Source: Charina bottae
Taxonomy: Eukaryota > Chordata > Lepidosauria > Squamata > Charinaidae
DNA: 64,000 nucleotides
Direction of reading: 5' to 3'
Assembly (NCBI GenBank): GCA_023362775.1
Contig: JALMGJ010000061.1
Location: 1,002,001 to 1,066,000, forward strand
Made by a program: the position numbers and the translations under genes. This document shows positions 1-11,325 of the stretch, one piece after another (positions within the stretch are counted from its first letter, which is position 1; the number at the start of each line of letters is the position of its first letter). The notes under the pieces were generated by a model. It saw nothing but the letters and a program-made list of their open reading frames with translations, did not search any database and was not told where the DNA came from.

Positions 1-676
1 TTGGGGAAGGCTGGGCGCCGTAGCCTTTCCTACTTCCTGCTCAGTTTTGCTGAGCAAGTTTAAAAAGAGGCCACGTCTCGTGAGACGAATCGGACAGAAA
101 AATAACCTGATAGGGTCAGAAGATACTGCTTTGCTTCATCGTAGGACCCCTCCCTGACCGGAGCTCATGAAAGATTGATGGCTACCCTCCTTGGGTTTGG
201 AAATTCTTTTGCGCTCTCGATGTCTCTCCCTCGCCCGGGCCGTCTGTGTGCCTTTGTGTCGTGAAGAGGCCTTGTTTGTCGTGAAGTCCCTCCTGGGAGA
301 CCTCTGTCGGTTTTGTGACGCTTCGTCCCCTTAAGTGGCCGTAGCGGGAGACTGATGCATTCCTTACAAGTGAGAGGGAAGGCAGGCGTCTCCGAGGTCC
401 AACCGAACGGCCAAGACGGTCTTACTCTTTGTCTTGGTCCCTTCTTAAAATCTTGTCATCGCCACTAAAACCCTGATGCACAATCGTATGCAGTGAAGGT
501 CTTGAGGCGTGTTTTTGAGATGAAAAGTCTGCCCAGCTTTAGGATTCCAGAAACTCAGTTCCTTGGGTTCAGCTTCTCTGCATGGTTTCTGATGATGGAG
601 GGAGGGAGGGGGGGGGATGCCCTGCGCCTCCAGATGTCACTGAAACACGTGTCTGTGTTCTCGTTTCCTTTCCAAG

Positions 677-1454
677 GTTCTTCAAACTTCACGAGAGGAA
701 GTGCGAACCGATCATCATGACTGTCCCTCGGAAGGTGGGCGCCATTCTTCTAGGTTTGTGAGATTTGGGGGAGTTGTCCAAGGCAGGTCAACTTACCGGA
801 TTGGGCCCTTCTTCTCTCTTCTTCCTCCTTCCCTCCCCACCACAGTCTGATCTCTTCCAAGATGACTTGTATCCTGATACAGCTGGGCCAGAAGCCTCCC
901 TGGAAGCCGAGGAATGGTTTGAGGGGAAGAGCGCCGACCCCCTTCTCATCTCCTTGAAGCACGGATACATCCCAGGGAAGAACCGGGACCTCAAGGTGGT
1001 CAGGAAGAACATACTGGACAACAGGCCAGCAGCCAACAAGAAAAGTGATCTCATCAGCACCCCCAAAAAAGCGATGGACACCTCAAACCCCGTGAGTCAA
1101 AAAATAGGCTGCCGGTCCTCTGTGCTGGGGGCCTGACGGTCACCCCTCATTTCACTTGCCCTGGGAGTGTTGGAGGCTGGCCCGTGGCAGCAAGGGGGGC
1201 GTCTCTAGGCCTTGGCAAGCGTGCTGGTCTTCCCTGTTTAAAGCATGCTTTCTTAGAAGAGTGGCATTTGTGTCTCGTGGGTTCTTCCCATTCCCATTCC
1301 AGGATTTACCCTTTCCCGTTTCTCTTCCTTGCAGCAAAACGAAGCCAAATTGGAAGAAATCTTGAAAGAGCTCAGATCGCTAAAAGACACAATCGCTCAC
1401 CAGGACGAACGCATTTCCAAATTAGAACAGCAGGTGGCGAAGATGGCCGTCTGA
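677..1454 (+). CDS. CORO1C: Coronin-1C, C-terminal part (last three coding exons)
   Basis: Coronin-1C is an actin-binding WD-repeat protein that works with Arp2/3 and cofilin at the cell cortex. Only its C-terminus is in the window. Coding exons are 677-734, 846-1091 and 1335-1454, joined by GT-AG introns in frame, with stop TGA at 1452-1454. The first exon encodes the end of the beta-propeller region ([11 protein letters not shown]...VPRK). The second encodes the conserved extension starting [16 protein letters not shown] and containing [16 protein letters not shown]. The third encodes a short coiled coil with the coronin trimerisation signature [10 protein letters not shown], ending in AKMAV. 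Paralogues CORO1A and CORO1B diverge in the linker, so 1C is the best fit from memory. The gene runs in from the left edge; I see no further coronin exon in bases 1-676, which look like intron. SELPLG follows on the same strand. Confidence 0.95.
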
Positions 1455-1824
1455 GAGCCGAGCCGAGCCAAGGGGGGGCGGTGGGGGGGGGAAGCAGAAC
1501 TCGGACTGCCAGCCGCCTGCAGGGCTGCGGACGGAAAGGCAGGGGGCCCGTCCAGCGCCATTGCTGCACGCCCGTCCCGGTCCGGTCGACCCTTCTCCTC
1601 CTAAACTTGCAAGTGCCAGCGGAAGCCCGTGATCGGAAGCCAAGTCTTTTTTAGTGAGCAATCTTATGTCCTGATGTCTTAGTGGCCATTTCAGAACAGC
1701 CGTGGCAGCCTCATCCCTTGCGTTTATTCACCGGTCGGAGAATCGGTCATTCCACTTGTTCAGTAAGATGCTGAGATGCCTATCGAACTTCCTAGAATTG
1801 GGGACCAAAATTACTTTGTTTGAA

Positions 1825-1872
<48 letters not shown>

Positions 1873-2400
1873 TTTTTTTACTTTCAAGTTGCCAAAATCC
1901 AAAACGTTCATTTTTTTTTCCTTTTTAGCATTTTTACAGTATTTTGTGTTTTTAATCTAAAGGGACATTGTGTATTTGTGCCATTTGGGGAACAAATAAG
2001 TTGTGTATGCCTGTTTACCTTTGAACAGCCGGTGCGGTCACCCCACTGCCGGGTCTGAAAGACCAATTTTAAAATTGTTTCTGCCCTCTGGTTTCTGGTC
2101 CCCGCAGATCTCCGTGGAATTGGAGGGGGAGGCGGCCTGCTTTCCCATCCGCTGCCATTCCAGTTTCGCCACCCAAGGAACTGAATACCATTTTCCCCAG
2201 TGCTTCATCTCTAAAATCTGGGGAGCCATTATTCAAACATTTGTCGTGCTTTGGTTTAATCTTAATAGTGTCAAAAATTGGCATGTTGTGATTGCTGATT
2301 TCTGGGTCCATGTTTCCTGCAGATGTTTGTTCTATTTATCATCCAGGTGTTACAAGGTTATAAAAAATATGAATTTGGGACATTAAGGACAAATGCACTA
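1455..2400 (+). other. CORO1C: Probable 3' UTR of CORO1C
   Basis: Sequence after the stop is T-rich and non-coding and contains a (CA)n tract at 1829-1869. No canonical AATAAA is seen; TATAAA around 2359 and an AT-rich stretch near 2350-2400 are possible ends. The end is a guess. Confidence 0.45.
1829..1869. repeat. (CA)n microsatellite
   Basis: About 20 uninterrupted CA units in the CORO1C 3' UTR. Confidence 0.95.
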
Positions 2401-3081
2401 AACTTTGCAAGCTGTTGGGAAGCTCTTTGAAATTATTTACGGGCACTCCCCCCCCCCCCCCCCGTGCTTGTAGCTCTGCTGACAGAACCCTCAGCTTCCC
2501 CGTCTGGGTCGCCAGAGGTTTCTGGGCTGCTAGAGAAATTCCAAGGCAATTTGGTTGCCAGAGCAGCAGCGAAACGGCCTCAAGCGACACCCCCCCCCCC
2601 CCCGTGATGCAAGTAGAGTCCACGGCTTTCGGGGCCACGTAGAAGCAGTGGCCCAGCCCTCTTCTGCAGCAGCTCCACGTGCAGCCTTGGGAAGAGAAGC
2701 CTGCGGGACGTGCCGGTCTGCAAACCGGCTTCCCGGCTGAACTGTGGGTTGGCGGCAGAGAGGCCTCTCCCCAGGAACTCCCCATTCCTCCTTGCCGGAG
2801 GCTGCCGGGCTCAGTGCACCAGAGGCCGGGGGACCTTGCCTGAGACGCCCCTGCTTCCCCATCAGCCTGAGATCTGTCTCCTGTAACTGCTGCTGCAAGA
2901 ATGTCCCCCTTTCCCTCGAAGCTCTGGGCTTCGCCAGTCCCTTTGCACGCAATCTGGGAGGCCCCAGGCCACGTACAGAGACCTCCTGCAGCAGAGGGTG
3001 ATTTTTCCACCAAGGTGGAACAGTTTTCTAGCTGCTTGCCTTTTCAGAGTCCAAACTAGATCTCTCTGGATGGAGGGATAA

Positions 3082-3105
3082 GCCTGCCTGCCTGCCTGCC
3101 TGCCT
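3082..3105. repeat. (TGCC)n microsatellite
   Basis: Six GCCT/TGCC units in tandem. Confidence 0.85.
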
Positions 3106-3983
3106 TCCCTGATCCGGTGCCAAAGGCAAAACTGGATGTCCTCTTGCCAGCCTCACACGCAGAGGCTTCCAGTCTTACTGGGGTGCCCTCTTGATCCTTC
3201 TGGTCTCACTCAGAAGTGATTCCTCGGCGGTTCCCCCATGGTGAGAACCACGTGCCATGGTGCTGTGCCCGGTGCTGGGAAGGGAAAAGATTGCCATCTT
3301 GGGGGATGCATTGGATACACACCAGAGGTGAAACAACAGAAAGTTCCTGGGAATGTGATGCTGTAAAAAGTCAGAGACCTTTCAGGAAAGACCCTCATGG
3401 GCACAAGAAGCCGGTCCTTTGAACATGAGGATCGTTATGGGCAGATTTAGGCACTCTAAAGGCTAATTCATGGATGAATATTTCTGATATCATTCTGCGG
3501 TTTTGCCTTTTTTTGCTTTTGGTCAGCCAGGAGCCATTCCTCTTCCTTCTGTGTCTTCAAGGAGTCTCGGGGGGCTCAAAGCCCTGAGTCTGAAAGCTCT
3601 TTGCTCTAGGAATGATGTGCCTGCAATGCTCATCACACACACACACACACGCTCTGGGTGGTTGCTGCCCGGCTTCATCAAGGATAAAGACCCAACGAGA
3701 AGAGCTACCTTTTTCATCCGCTGTTTTGGTAGAATCCCTAAGGTGGCCGTTAAAACACCAGAACGGTTAGAACTTGGATGTTGTGATGGGTCCGTGTGGG
3801 AAAAGATGTCATGTGGACAGATAAGAGAAAGTTTGCAGGAAATGGGCTCGAGGCAACAGACCTAACAAGATAAGATAGACATAAAAAAATGATGTGAGTG
3901 AGTGGGAAAGTTGAAGAATGGTGGTTGAGGTTAGTTTTGAGGTTGAGGGGAATCTGTAGGCATTTGGTTGCGTTGTGCTAGAT

Positions 3984-4105
3984 AAGTGTTTCTCAACCTT
4001 AGCAACTTCAAGCTGTGTGGACTTCAACTCCCAGGATTCCCCAGATGGCCCAGACAGGGAGTTGAAGTCCACACAGCTTAAAGTTGCTAAGGTTGAGAAA
4101 CACTG
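3984..4105. mobile_element. Palindromic hAT-type MITE, complete copy
   Basis: Near-perfect palindrome of about 120 bp. The ends read AGTGTTTCTCAACC and GGTTGAGAAACACT, with GGACTTCAACTCCCAG and its complement in the arms. It is flanked by a perfect 8-bp direct repeat TGCTAGAT (3976-3983 and 4106-4113). An 8-bp duplication with CAGTGTTTCTCAACC-type ends fits the hAT superfamily (compare Charlie/MER5-like ends). No transposase is encoded. Confidence 0.9.
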
Positions 4106-4216
4106 TGCTAGATGGCGGGTGAGGAGCTTTCAGAAGATGCGAGGGCGCTTTGCATTCCTTCCCATTATTACATTGCCGAACTATAAGTTCTTCCAACTTG
4201 GTGTTTTCTAGATGTA

Positions 4217-4277
4217 TTGTGACTGCAACTCCCAGGATTCCCAGCCAACACCACAGGAGTTCTGGGAATTGCAGTTT
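4217..4277. mobile_element. Decayed palindromic MITE-like fragment
   Basis: GCAACTCCCAGGATTCCCAGCC and a downstream complementary arm resemble the centre of the hAT-type palindromes elsewhere in the window, but the ends are not recognisable. Confidence 0.4.
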
Positions 4278-6728
4278 CAAGTGCTTGACGGGGTAAGCTA
4301 TTGGATACATTAGATAAGCTCCACCGTTTGGGCAAGCTTTGGGCAAGCTTTGTGTTTACAATCGGCAGAAGGTTGGAGACAGAAGGAACAAGATGACTTT
4401 TCTTCCAGAATCCCAGGTCCTGCACGTTTTCTTCCTTGCCCCTGCCCCAACAGCAGTAGTTTCCCCTGGTGTGATTTTTGTGTTTTTCCAAAGGGCAGAT
4501 GAATGAAAATCCCCCAGAAGCTTCCTGTGCCACTGATGTTTTATTTAACAGAGCGGGCGGTGCTGAACTTGCAGCTTCTGGCTCCCTACGATGTGGCTTA
4601 TGAAATCCAGCCATTGCCCCCATGGGGGTGTGCTCGTACAAGAACCCCCATTGTGTCATGTCCAAATACTTGCTTCCAATTTCGAACGATTAAAAGAAAG
4701 TTGATTACAAAACACACACCGTGAGCCGACTGCTCTCCATGATGGTCTTTCGTTTTCTTGCACAAAGGTGCCCAGGATGGATTCAAAGTCCCTCTGGAGC
4801 AGAAGCCCACTTGCAATCTCCCATCATGTCCTTTGCTCCGGGTGGGAGGGGAGGAGGCAGGGACGCTGCTTGAGATCTGCAGTCCCCCTCGCTCTGAAAC
4901 CCTTCCAAAAGAGAGGCTGTTGGAAGTCGTGGTGGCTGGTTGGTTGGTTGGCCTAGCCCGTAACTCGAGCGATCAAAAGGTGCTCCTTTTCCCTGGAACG
5001 TTCCCCTTTCAGTGTCGGCGGATGGGAGACCTAGGTCCAGGGTGGGCCCGTAACAACTGCATGCTAAAGTGAAGCGCTGACCTGTCCTGCCACTGGTTGG
5101 CCAAATGCTGAGACCCCAACCCTGTTAGGACACCGGTTTCAGCAAAACAGACTAAGGTCACCTTTCTGCATCTCTCTCAAGCAGGACAGAGTTGAGAACA
5201 GGTGGAGACTCCAAGGCTGGGCCCATCATTCTCTTGACTAGGTCAGGTGAGCATGGCTACAGCTTAGTTTAAATCAACTGAGTTTATTTTGCGGCCTTGT
5301 GCCCTGCATGAAGCCAACCCGCAGGCTTCAGGTTGAGTTAGTTTGACCTTCCCTTCCTTGCACCGCTCCTAAGCACGGGGACTTTGGAACAACTGCTTGT
5401 GGTAAAATGTTAACTGGGTCTGAAAGTCCGAGCGCTGTTGCCAGAGGGCGTGCATGTGTGGTGTGCTTGCGGCAAGATTTCAGGCTCCAAAGGCAGATGG
5501 CGAGACACACCAGGTGAGAAGGGTGGCGGTGGTGGTGGTGGTGATGTCACTTCTTTGGGGGTGGGGAGCACCATCAGCTGCCCCTGTCCTCCTCTGGGGG
5601 AGGTCCAGGGGCCTGGGAACACCCAGCTGGCAGGAGGGCTGGATCGCCATTCAAACTTGGGCCTGAACTGACGCTTAAGGATGCTTGGAGGGGAAGGTGG
5701 AATTGCAACCCATTTCTGACCCTTGAGTATAGTGCTCAGCTGGGGGGGGGAATCACCCTATGTCCTATATACGTTCGTGAATAAGACGTTGAAAAATGAA
5801 ATGCATTGCTAAAATGGTACAGTTGGGAACGCCAAATGTGTGGTCTTTTGGAAAGAGGTGGTATGAGTACTCAACAATAGAACACGTTGCAAGGAAAGCA
5901 GAAGAGTAATTGGATAAATAATGGTGGGCAACTCTGGTGTAGAAACACCCCAGAAGAAGATCTCGCTTGGGTCCAAGCGGTTCTGCCTCGTCCCCTTCTT
6001 CCCTTCCAGAAGAGGGGTGGAAGCCAGATCAGATGGATTGCGCAATACTTTCCAGGAAGACCGGTGGCTCGGGTGGCTGGCCTTGAAACTAGCATCTCCA
6101 GAGACGGGGCTGCGTTGCCAGTCCAGCTCAAGTTTCTTCTGCAAAAATTCACCCTGTGGACCCACTTTTTATGAAGGGACAGTTGGTGGATTGTGGGTAT
6201 GTGTCATTTCACGCTGGGCGTGGCAATAAATCTCAACTCTGCAGACTCCTAACCCCAAATTCAGGAACTTGCTGACAGCAGTAGCAACAGCTCCCAGACA
6301 CAACACGGCTAGATTTGTTGCAGGCCAGGACACAGCCATTCGATGTGCAAATCTGCTACTTTCAGTCCTTAGAAATCAAAGTGCTCTGGGCTCACCAAAC
6401 AGTTCTACCTAGCCCAGGAGCCTTTGTGTCTTACCAAACTTGGCTTCGCTCCCTACAGCGCAAACTTGTACCACTTCTAGTGTAGCACATCAATGTGGCA
6501 TCTTGGCCAGTGGAAGCCCTGGTTTAGAAACTTCCAGGTTTACCCTGATCAATTCGACATTGCATGACAGTGGTCCTCAGGGAGATATTATCCAGGTGGT
6601 TGGAGTTAAGCCTTCTTGGGCTCAGGAGATAGCCCGATAAGCTTACCTTCCACGTCTGTAAAGAGAGGTGTCACCGTCCACATATTTTCCACTGACCCTT
6701 AGCTGGTCTGCGCCTTCTTAGTGTACAG

Positions 6729-6817
6729 CAGTGTTTCTCAACCTTGAGAAAGCTGGCTGGGGAACTCTGGGAGTTGAAGTCCACATGTCTTAAAGTTGCC
6801 AAGGTTGAGAAACACCG
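6729..6817. mobile_element. Palindromic hAT-type MITE, internally deleted
   Basis: The left end CAGTGTTTCTCAACCTT runs directly into the central GCTGGCTGGGGAA; the right arm is complete to GGTTGAGAAACACC. Flanks GTGTACAG and GTGTAGAG match in 7 of 8 bases, consistent with an aged 8-bp target duplication. Confidence 0.85.
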
Positions 6818-7267
6818 GTGTAGAGAAAGCTAGCACAGAACTGCCTTGCTGATAAAAACACAAACCCCTCCCATCCCAAGTCTTGGCCATGATCCGGTGC
6901 AAAGCAATCTTACAGCCTCATAACCACAGTTCTTGTTTCGCCACACTTACGCACACATACGCACACCCATCTTCCTTTCCCCACAAAGGAAACTGCATCA
7001 TGTGTCTTCCAAAACCGCTCTTCTGATTTCGCACTCTCATGCTGTCCTGGCGCAGGGTTCCCATTTCCACTCACACCAGGTAAGCCAGACTCGGCGATGG
7101 GGCAATGTTTAGGATCTCTCAGGGTCTCTTTCTCAGCGGTTTCAGCAGCCTTGGCCAGAAAAGCCGAAGCCACCCAGGTCGTTCACTTTCCTGCGGCCTG
7201 GGTACGTTTCCTTGGGGTGGAAGCTGAGCTGGCCTGCTAAGGAGGGCACTTGAGAGTCAGAGTAGGC

Positions 7268-7287
7268 GTGGTGGTGGTGGTGGTGGT
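7268..7287. repeat. (TGG)n microsatellite
   Basis: Short trinucleotide tract of GTG/TGG units. Confidence 0.85.
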
Positions 7288-8176
7288 GAGAAGAAGCAGC
7301 CTCAGGTTCTGGTGAGGTTCTGGGCTCCTGAGGGCAGGCTGGGCTGCTGATCCAGAACGTCATTCCCAGGGATGGGGCTGTGTGAAAGTGGCCGGGGGTG
7401 GGGGTGTCTGTGGTTTAGTGAAGATAAGGGAACAAAGCTTCACCTCGACGGTGCTGTGTTCTTCCTGTATGTCGGTCTGTGCAGCAAAGGAAACGGTGCA
7501 TCTTACGTTGATGCTTTGAGAAATGGCAATAACTAAGATCTGAAAATCTGCATTGGCTAAACGTGTGGCCGTCTCTTGTTCACTTTTTGAGTGCGGTTGG
7601 GCATTGTGGCGGTAAGCAAGTGGGCACAACCATGCCTCTAAAAATAATGCACGGTTGGGCTGCAGCTTGTGGTAAACTCCTAGGAAACTGCCTTTCAAGT
7701 AGTCCCTCCACCTCAGAAATGTCTGAAGTTGAGACTCTGAACAGACTGACAGTGACTGTGGTTGTTCTGGATGTCTTCTACGTGCGAGGCTGCCACAAGA
7801 CTTCCCCGTGGGGTTGGTAACGTAAATGTTGGAATGACTGATCCTTCTCTCTGGTGGGCATCTCTCTTGACCCAAACGAGGCAAGGAAAGTTGGTCTCAG
7901 AAATGAGGGTCTTGAAATATGGAGGAAGGTGGAGCATAAGAGCTCTAGATGGCTTCCTTGCTCTCCTTTGATGTTTCATCAGGCCTCAGCTAGATAAAAG
8001 AACTTTCCCCATCCAGTTTTCACCAGATAAGTTGGGTTTTGACTCCCATACTCCCACCACACTTTCCTAGCTATGTTGGGGAAGTTTTTGTGAAGGAAAA
8101 AGTAGGGGGTGATTATTTGTTTGGACAACTGATAACCTGTGTGTTTGGCTATTTTTTCCTACTTACCTCAGGTAAA

Positions 8177-9511
8177 ATGGCTTCCTTCTGGTTCTTCTTG
8201 TCCATGGTTCTCTCAGGCTTTCTCATAACTGGTGGTTTCAAGATTATCCAACATAGCACCAACACAAAGAACGTGGAGTCATTTCGTTCCCCCACCAACA
8301 CGAACGATTGGAAGTGGAAAGCAGCAGGTGATGGAGGCAATGGATCCTCTCAGTTGCTCCGTCAAAAAAGACAGGATAAAATGGAGGAGCAGGCTAAAAA
8401 GTCTCCGGCCCTTCCAACAGCTTCACCCCCCTCTGGTATGGGCTTCCAAGAAAATGCCACCTCCTCTCCTGTGAAGATGACGACCAAAATTGCATCCAAA
8501 GGTCCAGAAAATGTGCTACCTGAAACCAAAAATGAGGCTGAGTCAAAGCAACTTCCCCTGCACATGAATGTAACATGGTCATGGCTGATAGATGTGATCT
8601 CCACATCCCCTCAGGTGCCCGTTTCCACAATGGCTTTGAGGCAAGATTTTGACACTACTAGACCTGTCTCCAGAACAAAAGAAAACCTCCATTCAAAAAA
8701 CCTCAAAACAGTCACACCTAGTTCGGCATTGTTGGACCATATATCTACTTCATCCTCTCAACATTTGATTGATGATTCAGGTTTTTCCACAGCCACCCAG
8801 AAGCACATCTCAGACTCACCTAGGCCAGGCTTAAATTCAAAATTAAAACTTCCTCTCATAACAGCTACATCTGGTTCCACCAAAACACCGCAACATCTGG
8901 ATGAAATCTTGTCTACCTCTTCTCAGACTTTTTGGGATGTCTTGGAGCTTTCCACGGCCACCGAGAAGCACAGCTTGGACTCAGCTAGGCCAGACCTAAA
9001 TCCAAAGGTAAAACCTGACCTTGCAACAGCTTCATCTGTTCCCACTAAAACACAGAAATGGCTGGATGAAATGGTATCTACATCCATGGAGACTTTGCAG
9101 GGCGACTTGGATTTTTCTACAGGGTCCCCAAGGCACAGCTTGGGCGTAACCACATCAGGTTCCTCAGCCACCACCCAAGAAAAGTCTCTCCTTGCCAATG
9201 GCACCAACCCTTTGATTGGGAAATGTTTGCTGGCCATCCTTCTCCTGGCTCTGGTGGCCGCCATCTTCATTGTGTTCTCTGGTGTCCTGGCCACCATGCT
9301 GTGGCGTCAGAAGAAAGCTTATAGACTGGGCCAGGCCAACCACACGGAGATGGTGTGCATCTCGTCCCTGCTGCATGCTGAAAAGGAGGAGGAGGAGGAG
9401 GAGAAGGCTAGGAGGCAGCCCAAAGTGAAGCGGGTAAAACTTCTCGGGGAGACAGGGTCAGAGACAGAGGCAGACAACTTAACTCTGAACAGCTTCCTAC
9501 CAGAGCATTAA
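8177..9511 (+). CDS. SELPLG: P-selectin glycoprotein ligand 1 (PSGL-1)
   Basis: Mucin-like leukocyte surface protein that binds selectins. Single coding exon, 444 aa. The ATG at 8177 has A at -3 and G at +4, lies 5 nt after a CTCAG acceptor and opens a signal peptide (MASFWFFLSM...), so I prefer it to the in-frame ATG at 8039. Order: signal peptide about 1-20; propeptide ending in furin-like RQKR (62-65) followed by Gln; Ser/Thr-rich stalk with sequons NGS, NAT, NVT and NGT; 55-residue repeats starting at 204, 259 and 314; Cys350 plus transmembrane segment about 350-376 (CLLAILLLALVA, close to the human segment); cytoplasmic tail with TEMVCISSLL, a Glu run and C-terminal NLTLNSFLP, both tail motifs shared with human PSGL-1. 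Odd: no tyrosine anywhere before the membrane segment, so the sulfotyrosine site is missing. Identity rests on the membrane segment and tail motifs, because the stalk is not conserved. Confidence 0.92.
   Translation: MASFWFFLSMVLSGFLITGGFKIIQHSTNTKNVESFRSPTNTNDWKWKAAGDGGNGSSQLLRQKRQDKMEEQAKKSPALPTASPPSGMGFQENATSSPVKMTTKIASKGPENVLPETKNEAESKQLPLHMNVTWSWLIDVISTSPQVPVSTMALRQDFDTTRPVSRTKENLHSKNLKTVTPSSALLDHISTSSSQHLIDDSGFSTATQKHISDSPRPGLNSKLKLPLITATSGSTKTPQHLDEILSTSSQTFWDVLELSTATEKHSLDSARPDLNPKVKPDLATASSVPTKTQKWLDEMVSTSMETLQGDLDFSTGSPRHSLGVTTSGSSATTQEKSLLANGTNPLIGKCLLAILLLALVAAIFIVFSGVLATMLWRQKKAYRLGQANHTEMVCISSLLHAEKEEEEEEKARRQPKVKRVKLLGETGSETEADNLTLNSFLPEH
8723..9220 (+). repeat. SELPLG: 165-bp coding tandem repeats in the SELPLG stalk
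   Basis: The motif S-T-(A/G)-x-x-(K/R)-H recurs at residues 204, 259 and 314, exactly 55 residues (165 bp) apart. Each unit carries a (L/P)-T-K-T...LDE(I/M) segment and an STS block. An older degenerate unit precedes residue 204 and the last unit is truncated by the juxtamembrane region. Confidence 0.85.
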
Positions 9512-10285
9512 TAGTGTGCTTTCTTGGTGTTTCAGACATCCCTGGCTCACTTTCTAGAGCCTCCTGATCTTCTCCAGGACCATAATTATCGTTAGGATCT
9601 TCTCTACCAGGACTATATTTGAAGGACATCCCTGTCTTCTCATCTGGGTTGACCCATTGCACTGACCCATGAAGGAATTTGTCTGGCTGTGCCTTTGCCT
9701 GCTATAGGAACCCTACGTTTATGTTTTGGAAACTCTTGTTTCTTTGTGAACTCAACGACTGTGGCTTGTTAAAAACAAAACTTAGCACAGCGTTTCCCCT
9801 GCAGATCAAATGATGTATCCAGAAAGGAGACATTCTGAAATGGGTAAATTATTTGTTAGTTAGATTTCACTGTGTTTCCTCCCAGGAGTTCACGGCTCAT
9901 AGGAACTCTTGGAGCAGAATCCCGTTTCGTTGGGGTTCCGTTTGTCCCTTTGGAGAACAGCTGCCAAAGATGCCCAGGTCCTCCCTGCTCCCCCAGGCCC
10001 TGAAAACCTTACCCCTCTGCCATGGGAAGATTTCAGCAGGCTTCTCACAGACTGTATCCTTTCACTTCCTTTTCTGAAACCATCATGTCTAGAAACACTT
10101 TTAAAGTAATAACAGAAGCATCACTTCTCAATATTAGAACAGACCTAAACATTTCCTTTTTTTTGTATTTTACTAGAGAAGTAAGATTTCTAGAATTTTT
10201 TTTTTTTGAGATGGGATTATGTTTGAAGTTGAGTTGACTGGGGGGGGGAGTCTTAAGTTTAAAATAAACATTTTGAAATGCAACA
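9512..10285 (+). other. SELPLG: Probable SELPLG 3' UTR
   Basis: Non-coding sequence after the stop. A canonical AATAAA at 10263-10268, followed about 15-20 nt later by CAACAGTCGTTGTGG, is the first good polyadenylation signal downstream. Later sites cannot be excluded. Confidence 0.5.
10263..10268 (+). terminator. Candidate polyadenylation signal AATAAA (SELPLG)
   Basis: Canonical hexamer about 750 nt after the SELPLG stop codon, with a GT-rich stretch just downstream. Confidence 0.45.
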
Positions 10286-11089
10286 GTCGTTGTGGCATCC
10301 CTGGCACCCAACCGCAGAAACAACACATTCTGGACTCACCCCAGAGAAGCAGTTGGGGATTTTCAGGAATTGGGAAGTCCCGTTTCCCTATTCTGGGCTC
10401 CGTGCAGCTGGCTTGGATTTTGCTCACGCCTCCATTCTGTTTCTATTCTGTCTTCCAGTTTTGTAACCAAACTAGGAGGGGAATTAGGAACTTTGCAGCA
10501 AAGTATAAATGTATCTCAGCAATTAGTAGACTTCTCCTGATTCCTCTTGGTTCAGAGGAACCCCCATAGACTTTCCTCCTCTGTGCAGGAAAGAGGGGAT
10601 GGAAGTCAGCAGGCACGTGAGTTCAGAGCAATGGCCAAACCTTCAGAGCTAGAGATGGGCAGCTTTCCTAAGGAGGCATGGAAACTCACAGGTACTGTGT
10701 GTTCCTTCTTCAAGATGATTTTCTGCCAGTGATCTTGAAACATCGGCCCGAGAGGAAAGGATATGTTTTGGCCCTGGGAGCCTGAAGTGAGATGACTCAC
10801 CAGGCCAGGCCTGTGTCTGATGCAAATCTAGAACGGAAATACCCTCTCCAGAACCCCCCAGGAAGGTCACTGCTGTGGTTAAAGCAGAGTCCTGATCCTG
10901 CCAGATGCCCAGAGAGGCGGCAGCTTGGCTGCTTTTATTGAGAGAGAGAACTGCAGCTTTAAAAGGAGCCCACCCACCCCCTCGGTTAGGTAGAAACAAA
11001 TGCAACGTAGGGCGGGGGACGTACTACCCAAGGAATGAATCGTAATGCCAGTGGCATTTCTTGTTTTTAAGCACTTGGAGAGTTTAGGG

Positions 11090-11325
11090 CAGAGCTTTCC
11101 AAACCGTGTGTCGGGACACGTTAGTGTGTCGGCTGCAGTGTCTGGGTGTGTCGTTAGTGTGTCGGCTGCAGTGTCTGGGTGCGTCGGGGCTGCTGCTGCC
11201 TCCGAGCCCTGCCAGGATTCCGCGCAGGTCCTAGTGCCTGCCTTGTGCCCTGCTGTAAGAGTGTGTCGCGAAATGATGCATGTCTAAAAAGTGTGTCACC
11301 AACATGAAAAGTTTGGAAAGCTCTG
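11090..11325. mobile_element. hAT-type non-autonomous element with AGAGCTTTCCAAAC ends
   Basis: Terminal inverted repeats CAGAGCTTTCCAAAC and GTTTGGAAAGCTCTG. The flanks GTTTAGGG (11082-11089) and GTTTAGGC (11326-11333) match in 7 of 8 bases, giving an 8-bp duplication as expected for hAT. The interior is rich in GTGTGTC and contains a 33-bp tandem duplication (11120-11152 and 11153-11185). No coding capacity. Confidence 0.85.

Larger units (their letters stand above)
2401..8170. other. Intergenic region CORO1C-SELPLG
   Basis: No supported coding exon. It contains two poly-C runs (2448-2463 and 2590-2603), a (TGCC)n tract at 3082-3105, hAT-type palindromic MITEs at 3984-4105 and 6729-6817, a decayed MITE near 4217-4277 and a (TGG)n tract at 7268-7287. 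A non-coding first exon of SELPLG may lie here but cannot be placed. Two GATA-type motifs lie near 7990-8030 (for example AGATAAG), just before the SELPLG coding exon. Confidence 0.6.

Noticed and set aside
8039..8176. In-frame N-terminal extension of SELPLG starting at ATG 8039
   Set aside because: It would place the clear signal peptide inside the protein; a CTCAG acceptor lies 5 nt before ATG 8177 and the extension looks like intron.
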